Source: an uncultured Oscillospiraceae bacterium
GTDB taxonomy: Bacteria; Bacillota; Clostridia; Oscillospirales; JAAYXM01
Direction: 5' to 3'
Assembly (NCBI GenBank): GCA_934446465.1
Contig: CAKSEF010000042.1
Location: forward strand, 1 to 15,996
DNA length: 15,996 nucleotides
The translations under genes and the position numbers were made by a program. Below, in pieces: positions 1 through 7,817 of the stretch. The notes beneath the pieces were generated by a model, which did not search any database, was not told where the DNA came from, and saw only the letters and a list, made by a program, of their open reading frames with translations. The first letter of the stretch is position 1. Each line of letters starts with the position of its first letter.

Positions 1-26
1 CGCTCTCCCAACTGAGCTACGCCCCC
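1..26 (-). tRNA. tRNA 5' part, probably tRNA-Ala, cut by the window edge
   Basis: Read on the minus strand, the sequence begins GGGGGCG (acceptor arm, 7 nt), then TA (positions 8-9), then the D arm GCTC-AGTTGGGA-GAGC with its perfect 4-bp stem. This is the 5' third of a canonical tRNA. The anticodon lies outside the window. The GGGG start with TAGCTCAG..GGGAGAGCG is typical of alanine tRNAs in Firmicutes, so Ala is an inference from the acceptor and D arm only. It is transcribed away from smc, behind a promoter 14 bases upstream. Confidence 0.88.
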
Positions 27-39
27 ATTCACGAAGTGT

Positions 40-69
40 ATTATAACAGAAAGAAAACGAAAAGTAAAT
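40..69 (-). promoter_or_regulatory. Sigma-A-type promoter of the tRNA
   Basis: On the minus strand, a perfect TATAAT -10 box lies at 45-40 and a TTTACT -35 box (4 of 6 matches to TTGACA) at 69-64, with an 18-base spacer. The predicted start of transcription (about 33-34) is only 7-8 bases before the mature tRNA 5' end, as expected for a tRNA gene with a short leader. Confidence 0.6.
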
Positions 70-164
70 ACCAAAACGAAAAAATATGAATTTAAATTTG
101 TATTATTTCCTTGCAAAACAGCGAAAAAATTGATAAACTATATAAGTATATTTGTACGATACAG

Positions 165-170
165 GGAGGT
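165..170 (+). promoter_or_regulatory. Ribosome binding site that fixes the smc start
   Basis: GGAGGT lies 7 bases before the TTG at 178. This site decides the start: the open frame runs further upstream to another TTG at 130, but that one has no Shine-Dalgarno sequence, and the 16 extra residues are unlike any SMC N-terminus. Confidence 0.75.
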
Positions 171-177
171 GGTCTGT

Positions 178-3100
178 TTGCGTCTTAAAGGTCTTGAGTT
201 GCAGGGCTTTAAATCCTTTCCGGATAAGACGGTTATAAGCTTTGACGACGGCATAACCGCTATCGTAGGGCCGAACGGAAGCGGAAAATCAAATATATCC
301 GACGCTGTGCGGTGGGTACTCGGCGAACAGTCCACAAAGAACCTCCGCGGAAGCAAGATGGAAGATGTCATATTTGGGGGAACGCAAAAGCGCGGTGCGG
401 TAGGCTTTGCCGAGGTATCGCTCACGATAGACAATTCGGACGGCACGCTTCCGAGCGAATATAACGAAATAACGGTTACGAGACGGCTCTACCGTTCAGG
501 CGAGAGCGAGTATTACATAAACCGAAGCGCGGTAAGGCTCCGCGACATAAACGAGATGTTTATGGATACGGGACTCGGGCGCGACGGCTATTCAATAATA
601 GGTCAGGGAAGAATAGACGAAATTTTATCGGCAAAGAGCGGGGACAGGCGCGAAATCTTTGAGGAAGCGGCGGGAATCTCAAAATTTCGCCACAGGAAGG
701 AAGAATCCGAACGCAAGCTTAATTCCACGGAAGAGAACCTTGTCCGTCTGCGCGACATCCTTTCGGAGATAGAGGCGCAGGTGGGTCCGCTTAAGAAGCA
801 GGCGGAGAAAGCGCGCGAGTATTTGAAAATATATGACGAGCTTCGTTCGCTTGAGGTAAGCATCTGGACTGAAAACCTAGCTCGCGCGAAAGAAAACGAA
901 CAGAAGCTCTCAAACGATTATGAAGTTGTATGCAGCCAGTTCGGTGCGTCCCGCGCCGCGCTTGAATCGCTTTATGCAGAGGTTGAGAAGCTCGCGGACA
1001 ATATGCGCGAAAAGGACGTTGAGGCAGAGGGCGAGCGCATACGCCGCCGTGCGCTTGAAACTTCACTAAATGAACTTTCAAACAGCCTTGCCGCGCAGAA
1101 CAGCACAGCCGAGGCGAACGTGAGAAATATTGAACGCATACGCGCGGAAATAAACGACGATTCCTCGCGCGCGGGAGAGATATCCGCGCAGATAGAGAAC
1201 CGCCGTGCGCGCGTGGCAGAGCTTGAAAACAAGGAAAGAACGGTAACTGCGGAAATAGAAGAAATACGCACTCAGGCACTTGCGGCATCGGGAAAAAGCG
1301 ACAGCGCCGAATCGCAGATAGACGGTGTTCGCACAAAAATCCGCATTTGTGAGGACGATATATCAAAGGCATTGGTATCGGTTTCGGGAATCGACGCCTC
1401 TGTCGGAAGCCTTAAGCAGAGAAAAAACGACATAGAGGAAGAACTGAGCCTTCGCGAAAACGAGCTCTCCGAATCGAAAAAGAAATATGCAGAGGTGCGC
1501 CGCGCGCTTGAGGAAGCAGAGGAAAAGCGCGACAGCATAGGGAATATGCTTGTCGGGTTCGAGCTTAAAAACAAATCGCGCTCGGAGCGCGTTTCCAAGA
1601 TATCGGAGCAGGAAAACAAGCTCTCGCTTTCCGCTGAGACGATGAAAAACCATTTGCGTATGTTACGCGATATGGAAAAGGATTTTCAGGGATATTCGAA
1701 TGCCGTCAAGAACGTTATGCGGGCAAAAGAGGAAAGCACGCTCGGCGGTATTTACGGCACAGTCTCGCGCCTTTTGCGCGTTGAGGATAAATATACCACA
1801 GCAATAGAGACTATTCTCGGAGGAGCGCTCCAAAATATTATAGTGGCAGACGAACGAAGCGCGAAAGAAGCAATAGCATTTCTTAAGCGAACGGACGGCG
1901 GCCGCGCGACATTCTACCCGCTCACCACAACGCGGGGGACGGAGATTGAAAAGGACGGACTGCTTTCACAGCCGGGAGTTGTCGGTCTTGCATCGCGCCT
2001 TGCGTCGTTTGACGAAAAATACATGCCTGTTTTCCGATATCTCCTCGGCAGAACCGTTGTGTGCGATAATATCAACAGCGCATCGGCCGCAGCTAAGAAG
2101 TACGGTTACAAGGTGAGAATGGTAACTCTTGACGGTCAGGTGATTAACGCCGACGGTTCATATACGGGAGGAAGTATCTCAAAGCGCGTGGGAATACTGA
2201 GCCGTGCAAATGAGATTAAAAAGCTTGAATCCGATATACGGGATACGGAAAAGCGTTTGTCCGCCGTCAGAGACGAAAAAACGGAAGCCGAACGCGAATA
2301 CAGCGCTATCGCGTATGAAATGGACGTTTGCAGGAACGATAAGAGAAATGCGGAGGATACGGTTCTTAAAGCAAAGACCGAGACCGAGAATTTCAAAATG
2401 CTCCACTCAAGGCTTTCCGAGCAGATTGATTCACTCGATGAGGAAGCAATATCCGTTACCGCAAAAATAAGTGCATTTTCAAGAGAAAAGGACGAGATAT
2501 TCGCAAAAGCGGAGCAGAAACGCAATGAACTCGAAGCTCTCAAAAACGAGGAAAAAACGCTTTTGGAGAACAATTCGTCTCTTGCCGCAAAAAAGACGGA
2601 GCTTGCCGAAAAAATGGCTGAAAAGCAAGCGTCTCTTGCAGCAATACGCGCAGAGTCAGCGGAGGCGGTTCGCGCCTGTGAGGAGATAGAGAAGCTTTCC
2701 GAAGCGATGGCGGGAAGCCGAGAGCAAAAAGAGAAAACCATACTCGATTTTGAGGAACAGAACAAGGCGATTCTTGCCGAGATTGACGAAAACCGCAAAA
2801 AGAGCGAGAGCCTCTCCGAGGAAATGGCGAAGATTGATTTGCGGATTGCGGAAATTGCAAAAGAACGCCTTGATATTGAAGCTCTCCGAAATAAAAAGGA
2901 TAAAGAGAGCAAGGATAAAAACGACGACATACTGAAGCTCGAGCAGGAGCGCTCGCGCCTTGAAATGAAGCGCGAAAACAACGCACGCGAGGAACAGCAG
3001 ATAACCGAAAAGCTTTGGGAGTCATACGAGCTGACACTCGGAACGGCGGAGAAATACGCAGTCGAAATTCCTTCCATGGCGGACGCGCAGAAGCGCGTAA

Positions 3101-3753
3101 ACGAGCTCAAGGGCACCGTGCGCAGGCTCGGCGATGTGAACGTAAATTCCATCGAGGAGTACGAGCGCGTGTCGGAAAGATATGAGTTCATGTCAAAGCA
3201 GTGCGGGGATTTGGAACAGGCAAAAGCCGAGCTTGTAAAAATGATTTCCGACATAACGGGTGAGATGCAGGGAATATTCGGCGAACGCTTCAAGGTCATA
3301 AACCGCAACTTCGGCGAAACGTTCTCCGAGATTTTCGGCGGCGGAAAAGCAGAACTTGTGCTTGAGGACGAGGGCGATATACTCAACTGCGGAATAGAGA
3401 TTAAGGTGCAGCCGCCGGGAAAGACGCTTAAGACGATAACGCTGCTTTCGGGCGGTGAGCGGGCATTTGTCGCAATAGCACTCTACTTTGCGATTATGAA
3501 GGTACGGCCGACTCCGTTCTGCGTTCTCGACGAAATTGAGGCCGCGCTTGACGATGTGAACGTATCAAGATATGCAGAATATCTCCGAAGGCTTTCGGAT
3601 ACCACGCAGTTTATAGTAATTACGCACAGGCGCGGAACAATGGAAGAAGCCGATATGCTCTACGGCGTAACCATGCAGGAAAAGGGCGTGTCGAAGATGC
3701 TTGCAATAAGCATTTCGGAGGTCGAGCGTTCAATAGGCGTGAAATTAAAATAA
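178..3753 (+). CDS. smc: Chromosome segregation protein SMC
   Basis: SMC is the ATPase core of bacterial condensin; with ScpA and ScpB it compacts and segregates the chromosome. The TTG start is chosen from the GGAGGT site 7 bases upstream and because the protein then opens MRLKGLELQGFKSF, the standard SMC N-terminus. That gives 1191 residues, normal for the family. Visible parts are the N-terminal ATPase head with Walker A GPNGSGKS (residues 31-38), a long charged coiled coil, a hinge at about 520-665 with the glycine-rich GGIYGTV and DGSYTGGS segments, a second coiled coil, and the C-terminal head with signature LSGGERA (1090-1096) and Walker B VLDEIEAALDD (D1118, E1119). It is the first gene of the long plus-strand block, 14 bases before ftsY, which is the usual partner order. 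The RNase III gene (rnc) that often precedes smc is not here; a divergent tRNA takes its place. No convincing promoter was found in the 151-base gap upstream. Confidence 0.97.
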   Translation: MRLKGLELQGFKSFPDKTVISFDDGITAIVGPNGSGKSNISDAVRWVLGEQSTKNLRGSKMEDVIFGGTQKRGAVGFAEVSLTIDNSDGTLPSEYNEITVTRRLYRSGESEYYINRSAVRLRDINEMFMDTGLGRDGYSIIGQGRIDEILSAKSGDRREIFEEAAGISKFRHRKEESERKLNSTEENLVRLRDILSEIEAQVGPLKKQAEKAREYLKIYDELRSLEVSIWTENLARAKENEQKLSNDYEVVCSQFGASRAALESLYAEVEKLADNMREKDVEAEGERIRRRALETSLNELSNSLAAQNSTAEANVRNIERIRAEINDDSSRAGEISAQIENRRARVAELENKERTVTAEIEEIRTQALAASGKSDSAESQIDGVRTKIRICEDDISKALVSVSGIDASVGSLKQRKNDIEEELSLRENELSESKKKYAEVRRALEEAEEKRDSIGNMLVGFELKNKSRSERVSKISEQENKLSLSAETMKNHLRMLRDMEKDFQGYSNAVKNVMRAKEESTLGGIYGTVSRLLRVEDKYTTAIETILGGALQNIIVADERSAKEAIAFLKRTDGGRATFYPLTTTRGTEIEKDGLLSQPGVVGLASRLASFDEKYMPVFRYLLGRTVVCDNINSASAAAKKYGYKVRMVTLDGQVINADGSYTGGSISKRVGILSRANEIKKLESDIRDTEKRLSAVRDEKTEAEREYSAIAYEMDVCRNDKRNAEDTVLKAKTETENFKMLHSRLSEQIDSLDEEAISVTAKISAFSREKDEIFAKAEQKRNELEALKNEEKTLLENNSSLAAKKTELAEKMAEKQASLAAIRAESAEAVRACEEIEKLSEAMAGSREQKEKTILDFEEQNKAILAEIDENRKKSESLSEEMAKIDLRIAEIAKERLDIEALRNKKDKESKDKNDDILKLEQERSRLEMKRENNAREEQQITEKLWESYELTLGTAEKYAVEIPSMADAQKRVNELKGTVRRLGDVNVNSIEEYERVSERYEFMSKQCGDLEQAKAELVKMISDITGEMQGIFGERFKVINRNFGETFSEIFGGGKAELVLEDEGDILNCGIEIKVQPPGKTLKTITLLSGGERAFVAIALYFAIMKVRPTPFCVLDEIEAALDDVNVSRYAEYLRRLSDTTQFIVITHRRGTMEEADMLYGVTMQEKGVSKMLAISISEVERSIGVKLK

Positions 3754-3767
3754 GAGGTAGAGTTTTA

Positions 3768-4670
3768 ATGGGTTTATTTGAAAAGATAAAGCGAGGTCTT
3801 GCAAAAACGCGTGAAGCGGTCGGCGGAAATATAGGCAAGGTGATGCGCTCTTTTTCGGGCGACCGTGAAGAGCTTCTCGAAGAGCTTGAGGAAACGCTCA
3901 TCACGTCGGATATCGGCGTAAATACCACAATGAAGATATGTGATGAACTGAGGCTTGCGATTAAAGACAAAAGGCTAAAAACAGGCGATGAGATAACAAA
4001 CGAGCTTAAGAACATCATTCTCGGCATATTGAAAAAAGGCACGGAAAAGGAAACGGACGGAAGACGGGTAATACTCATAATAGGGGTAAACGGAGTAGGA
4101 AAGACCACAAGCATCGGAAAACTCGCCTCGAGTTTTTCGGACGCAGGCGAAAAGGTTCTGCTTGCCGCGGGCGATACATTCCGCGCCGCCGCGGGAGAAC
4201 AGCTCGGAGTCTGGGCGTCCCGTGCAGGTGTCGATATAGTCCGCCACGCGGAGGGCGCAGACCCTGCCGCCGTCATTTTTGACGCGGCAAATGCCGCCCG
4301 CGCACGGAAGTCGGATGTGCTGATATGCGATACGGCGGGGAGGCTTCACAACAATCAAAATCTCATGAACGAGCTTTCTAAAATACGGCGCGTAATTGAA
4401 CGCGAGCTCCCTGATGTGCCGATAGAGTCGTATCTTGTGCTCGACGCAACAACAGGGCAAAATGCACTTGTTCAGGCAAAAAAGTTCAATGAAGTAACAT
4501 CGCTCACCGGAATAATTCTTACAAAGCTTGACGGAACGGCAAAAGGCGGAATTGTCATATCCATTGCCGATGAAATGAGTCTTCCGATACGGTATATCGG
4601 CGTTGGCGAGCAGATTGACGATTTGGTGGAGTTCGATGCGGAAAGTTTTGTGAACTCACTTTTTGAATGA
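3768..4670 (+). CDS. ftsY: Signal recognition particle receptor FtsY
   Basis: FtsY is the membrane-associated GTPase that receives SRP-ribosome complexes and hands membrane proteins to the Sec translocon. The 300-residue protein is the NG core: the helical N domain (about 1-90, with the start MGLFEKIKRGLAKTREAVGG forming a basic amphipathic helix that can bind lipid), then the GTPase G domain. GTP motifs are visible: G1 GVNGVGKTT (106-114), the GDTFRAAA box (135-142), G3 DTAGR (188-192) and G4 TKLDG (252-256), followed by the closing motif YIGVGE (276-281). The long acidic A domain of enterobacterial FtsY is absent, as is usual in Gram-positives. A GAGGT site lies 9 bases before the ATG. It follows smc by 14 bases and is probably cotranscribed with it. 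Confidence 0.97.
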   Translation: MGLFEKIKRGLAKTREAVGGNIGKVMRSFSGDREELLEELEETLITSDIGVNTTMKICDELRLAIKDKRLKTGDEITNELKNIILGILKKGTEKETDGRRVILIIGVNGVGKTTSIGKLASSFSDAGEKVLLAAGDTFRAAAGEQLGVWASRAGVDIVRHAEGADPAAVIFDAANAARARKSDVLICDTAGRLHNNQNLMNELSKIRRVIERELPDVPIESYLVLDATTGQNALVQAKKFNEVTSLTGIILTKLDGTAKGGIVISIADEMSLPIRYIGVGEQIDDLVEFDAESFVNSLFE

Positions 4671-4671
4671 C

Positions 4672-4678
4672 GGGTGAT
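4672..4678 (+). promoter_or_regulatory. Ribosome binding site deciding the rdgB start
   Basis: GGGTGAT matches the 3' part of the AGGAGGTGATC consensus and sits just before the ATG at 4682. It supports that start over the ATG at 4667, which overlaps the ftsY stop as ATGA but has no Shine-Dalgarno sequence upstream. Confidence 0.45.
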
Positions 4679-4681
4679 ACA

Positions 4682-5275
4682 ATGAAGTTTATAATTGCCA
4701 CAAACAACAAAAAGAAGCTCCGTGAAATGCGCGAAATACTCGACGCGCTCGGCGTAAGCGCGCTCTCGCTCTCCGAGGCGGGAATAGAGTCCGATGCCGA
4801 GGAAACGGGAACGACATTTGAGGAGAACTCGTTCATTAAAGCGCAGGAGGCATTGAAAAAGTCGGGAGTTCCGTCAATAGCGGATGACTCGGGGCTTATG
4901 GTAGACGCTCTCGGCGGTGCACCGGGAGTATACTCGGCGCGTTACGGCGGCGAAAAACTCACAAACGATGAGGAAAGATATAAATTTTTGCTCGAAAATA
5001 TGAAGGACGTTCCGAAAGAGAAGCGGAGCGCAAGATATGTGTCAGTCATAACCTGCCTGTTTCCGGACGGTCGGAAAATTGTCGCCCGAGGCGAGACAGA
5101 GGGCGAAATACTCTTCTCTCCGCGCGGAAACGGCGGGTTCGGGTACGACCCGATATTCTTTGTGCCGTCCGAAAACGCTTCCATGGCAGAGCTTTCGGCA
5201 GAGCGGAAGAACGAAATATCACACAGAGGCAAAGCACTTTCCGAGATGTCGGAAAAACTGAATCGGGAGCTTTAA
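4682..5275 (+). CDS. rdgB: XTP/dITP diphosphatase (RdgB/HAM1 family)
   Basis: This enzyme hydrolyses non-canonical purine triphosphates (XTP, dITP, ITP) to monophosphate and pyrophosphate, keeping deaminated bases out of DNA and RNA. The 197-residue protein has the family hallmarks: N-terminal MKFIIATNNKKKLRE with the TNNK phosphate-binding motif (7-10), ETGTTFEENSFIKA (41-54) with a metal-site glutamate, ADDSGL (67-72) with the catalytic aspartates, GFGYDPIF (152-159) and SHRGKA (180-185). The start at 4682 matches homologues; an ATG five codons upstream (4667) would give a 202-residue form overlapping the ftsY stop by 4 bases, so translational coupling from that ATG cannot be excluded. It sits 11 bases after ftsY and 1 base before nadD. 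Confidence 0.95.
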   Translation: MKFIIATNNKKKLREMREILDALGVSALSLSEAGIESDAEETGTTFEENSFIKAQEALKKSGVPSIADDSGLMVDALGGAPGVYSARYGGEKLTNDEERYKFLLENMKDVPKEKRSARYVSVITCLFPDGRKIVARGETEGEILFSPRGNGGFGYDPIFFVPSENASMAELSAERKNEISHRGKALSEMSEKLNREL

Positions 5276-5276
5276 T

Positions 5277-5879
5277 ATGAAGGTCGGCATACTCGGAGGG
5301 ACGTTCAACCCTCCGCACATGGGGCATATAAACGCTGCTCTTTCGGCAAAAAAAGCGATTGGACTTGATAAAATAATATTTATCCCCGCGGGGATTCCGC
5401 CCCATAAGCAGATTCCCGAAAATACGGCAACGGATTCCGAACGCTTTGAAATGACGCGTCTTGCGGCGGAAACGGCGGGCGCCGAGGTTTCGGATATAGA
5501 AATGAAGAGAAAAGGAAAGAGCTTCACGGCAGATACCGTGAGCGCAATTTCAAAGGCACATCCGGAATATGAGCTTTGGCTTATAATGGGGACTGATATG
5601 TTCCTTTCATTTGATACGTGGAAATCCCCGAAAGAAATTGCCATGATGTCAAAAATAGCGGTAGTTCCGAGAAATTCGGGAGATATTCCCGCGCTTAAGG
5701 AAAAAGGAGTATATCTCCGCAAAACGCTCGGGGTCGAGTACATGATAATAGATACCGAGGCGGTCGAGATATCCTCAACAGAGATACGCACACTTCGCGG
5801 AATGAACGGGTATTTGCCCAAATCGGTTTTTGAGTATATTGAGAATAATGGATTGTATAAAAAATCACGGGAGCGATAA
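5277..5879 (+). CDS. nadD: Nicotinate-nucleotide adenylyltransferase
   Basis: NadD joins nicotinate mononucleotide and ATP to make deamido-NAD, the shared last-but-one step of de novo and salvage NAD synthesis, in the cytoplasm. The 200-residue protein has the nucleotidyltransferase fold signature GGTFNPPHMGH (7-17, holding the (H/T)xGH ATP-binding motif), the GTDMF loop (105-109) and the C-terminal ISSTEIR motif (165-171). Length is typical. A GGGAG site lies 8 bases before the ATG, inside the end of rdgB. The pairing nadD-yqeK is conserved in Firmicutes; here the usual upstream neighbours obgE and yhbY are replaced by rdgB. Confidence 0.97.
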   Translation: MKVGILGGTFNPPHMGHINAALSAKKAIGLDKIIFIPAGIPPHKQIPENTATDSERFEMTRLAAETAGAEVSDIEMKRKGKSFTADTVSAISKAHPEYELWLIMGTDMFLSFDTWKSPKEIAMMSKIAVVPRNSGDIPALKEKGVYLRKTLGVEYMIIDTEAVEISSTEIRTLRGMNGYLPKSVFEYIENNGLYKKSRER

Positions 5880-5882
5880 CAC

Positions 5883-6464
5883 TTGACGTATGAGAAAATC
5901 GAGAGTATAGTAAAAAAGATGCTCAGCGAAAAGCGCTTCCGCCACACGCTCGGCTGCGCCGAGACGGCGGTGCATTTGGCAAGACGCTGGGGCGCGGACG
6001 AACAGAAGGCTCTCCGCGCGGCGCTTTTGCACGATATAACAAAGGAAATGCCATATGAGGAACAGCTTGGAATTGTGGAAAACGCAAAGCTGTGCCTTTC
6101 GGATATTGAAAAGAGCAGAAATGTCATACACGCATTTTCGGGCGCGGTAGTTGCGCATGAGCGTTTCGGCGAGGACGATGATGTTTGCCGTGCCGTTATG
6201 TATCATACAACGGCGTGCAAAGACATGAAAATGCTCGACAGGATAATATGGCTTTCAGACCTGACGGAAAAAAACAGAGATTTTCCCGGAGTTGAGGAGA
6301 TACGGAAAACGGCGGAGACAAGCCTTGCCGGTGCGCTCATTCTCGGGTATGACAGAACGATTGAGTTTTTGATAGAGCGCGGAAGTCTAATTTGCGAAAA
6401 TATAATACTTGCGAGAAATTCGGAGCTTTTAAGGCTCGAATCAGAAAGAGGAAATTGCAAATGA
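5883..6464 (+). CDS. yqeK: HD-domain Ap4A hydrolase, YqeK family
   Basis: YqeK-family proteins are metal-dependent HD-domain hydrolases that split diadenosine tetraphosphate (Ap4A) symmetrically into two ADP. The TTG start is supported by a GGGAG site about 9 bases upstream, within the end of nadD, and there is no nearby in-frame ATG. The 193-residue protein shows the HD metal ligands in order: H21 (RFRHTLG), H50-D51 (LLHDITKE), H83 (VIHAFSGA), H108 (YHTTA) and D126 (LSDLTE), then the family segment NRDFPGVEEIR (131-141). Two positions look less usual than I remember for the family: HTTA where HTTG is common, and LSDLTEK where ADYIEP is common; the metal-binding aspartate is kept. It starts 3 bases after nadD and overlaps the next gene by ATGA. 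Confidence 0.92.
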   Translation: MTYEKIESIVKKMLSEKRFRHTLGCAETAVHLARRWGADEQKALRAALLHDITKEMPYEEQLGIVENAKLCLSDIEKSRNVIHAFSGAVVAHERFGEDDDVCRAVMYHTTACKDMKMLDRIIWLSDLTEKNRDFPGVEEIRKTAETSLAGALILGYDRTIEFLIERGSLICENIILARNSELLRLESERGNCK

Positions 6465-7438
6465 AAAAAATTTCAAACAGAGGGAAGATAGTAATTGTCT
6501 CGGTTTTAATCGTGCTTGCGGGAATTACGGTCGCGGCGGCGCTTATAACCAACAGTGTGCGTGCGCCCGAGCCCGAGGCTGACAAGACGGAGGAAGCAAG
6601 AGGCAGCGGAGATGTTGTGGAGGATTCCGAAATAATAACCGACGGATTATCCCGACGCGAAGGTGTTTTCACAATCCTTGTAGTCGGTGAGGATGCGGCG
6701 AGCCGAAGCACGGATACGATCATGCTTGCGCTGTTCGATACCGTGGAGAAAAAAATGAATATTATGAGCATACCGCGTGATACCATCGTAAACGTGAAAC
6801 GGAAGATTAAAAAGATAAACGGCTCATACTCCGCCAACAAAGGCAATATATACGCTCTGTATGACGAAGTTGAGAGCGTTACGGGAGTGCGCCCCGATAA
6901 ATATGTCCTCGTAACGGTTGACGGATTCGTTCAGCTCATCGACGCGATAGGCGGAGTTGAGATAGACGTTCCGATTGATATGGTCTATTCCGACCGCTCG
7001 CAGAATTTGACCATTAACATAAAAAAAGGGCTTCAAACACTGAACGGGTATGACGCCATGGGCTTTATGAGATACCGCAAGACCTATGTGGACGGCGATC
7101 TCGGACGTATCAAGGCACAGCACAAATTTGTAGACGCGGTTATTAAAAAGATGATTAAACCGTCTACATTCATGCGCGTTCCGGAAATTGCCCGTATAAT
7201 CTCCGAAAATGTCGATACCGACCTGACGCTCGGGAATGAAATTTGGCTCGGCAAGCAAATGCTGTCGATGAATCTTGAGACCGATGTGAAAATCGATACA
7301 CTCCCGGGATATGCCGACTACTACAACAGGCTGTCCTACTATTTCCCAAACAGGGATGAGGTTTTGGAGCTTGTAAATGAGAGATACAATCCGTATACGG
7401 AGAGCATAACAAAGCTTAATTTATTCAAAAAACAATAG
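6461..7438 (+). CDS. LytR-CpsA-Psr (LCP) family cell-wall glycopolymer ligase
   Basis: LCP proteins transfer teichoic acids or capsular and other glycopolymers from undecaprenyl-phosphate carriers to peptidoglycan on the outer face of the membrane. The ATG at 6461 overlaps the yqeK stop (ATGA) and follows an AAAGAGGA site; an upstream in-frame start inside yqeK is not used. The 325-residue protein has a short basic cytoplasmic end, one membrane span (about 10-29), a charged linker (to about 66), then the LCP catalytic domain. Conserved residues are visible: D85 in SRSTDTIML, R106 in SIPRDT, R204 in GFMRYRK and DGDLGRIKAQ (211-220), which bind the polyprenyl pyrophosphate and metal. The polymer substrate cannot be told from sequence. 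This position between yqeK and rsfS is common in Clostridia. Confidence 0.95.
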   Translation: MKKISNRGKIVIVSVLIVLAGITVAAALITNSVRAPEPEADKTEEARGSGDVVEDSEIITDGLSRREGVFTILVVGEDAASRSTDTIMLALFDTVEKKMNIMSIPRDTIVNVKRKIKKINGSYSANKGNIYALYDEVESVTGVRPDKYVLVTVDGFVQLIDAIGGVEIDVPIDMVYSDRSQNLTINIKKGLQTLNGYDAMGFMRYRKTYVDGDLGRIKAQHKFVDAVIKKMIKPSTFMRVPEIARIISENVDTDLTLGNEIWLGKQMLSMNLETDVKIDTLPGYADYYNRLSYYFPNRDEVLELVNERYNPYTESITKLNLFKKQ

Positions 7439-7450
7439 GAAGTGAAACGT

Positions 7451-7816
7451 ATGACGCTTAAAGAACAACTCACCCTTGCCGTAACGACGCTTGATAAAAA
7501 AATTGCGGCAGATATAAACGTACTTAAAATAGAAGAACTTTCAACGCTTTCGGAGTATTTTATCATATGCACCGGAACATCAAATACACACGTTAAAACG
7601 CTTTCGGAGGCGGTTGAGGACGCATTTACGAAAAACGGAATTGAACCGCACCACATTGAGGGGCACGGCGGAATGTGGGTGCTGCTCGACTACGGAAGCT
7701 TTGTAATTCACATTTTCACGGACGAGGGACGGCGTTTTTACCAGCTTGATAAGGTCTGGGCCGACGCCGTGCATATTCCGACGGAAGACTTAATCATAAA
7801 TCAGGAGATGAAATGA
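7451..7816 (+). CDS. rsfS: Ribosomal silencing factor RsfS (YbeB/Iojap)
   Basis: RsfS binds ribosomal protein uL14 on the 50S subunit and blocks 30S joining when nutrients are short. The 121-residue protein carries the family core: ISTLSEYFIICTGTS-like segment (30-44), GHGGMWVLLDYGSFVIHIF (71-89) and RRFYQLDKVWADA (94-106). The ATG at 7451 has an AGGAAG site (7437-7442) with 8-base spacing; an in-frame GTG at 7442 lies inside that site and is less likely. The gene follows the LCP gene by 12 bases and is 1 base before leuS. Confidence 0.95.
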   Translation: MTLKEQLTLAVTTLDKKIAADINVLKIEELSTLSEYFIICTGTSNTHVKTLSEAVEDAFTKNGIEPHHIEGHGGMWVLLDYGSFVIHIFTDEGRRFYQLDKVWADAVHIPTEDLIINQEMK

Positions 7817-7817
7817 T

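Noticed and set aside
130..160. TTGATA...TACGAT as an smc promoter
   Set aside because: The spacer would be 19 bases and transcription would start within or at the ribosome binding site. TTGCAA at 112-117 has no good -10 box at proper spacing either.
130..177. Upstream extension of smc to a TTG at 130
   Set aside because: No ribosome binding site precedes it, the GGAGGT before 178 would lie inside the coding region, and the added residues do not resemble SMC.
2136..3386. A 416-codon open frame on the minus strand inside smc
   Set aside because: It is serine/arginine/phenylalanine-rich low-complexity sequence, as expected from the complement of a coiled-coil gene rich in Glu, Lys and Ala. 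smc is a certain gene across the whole span.
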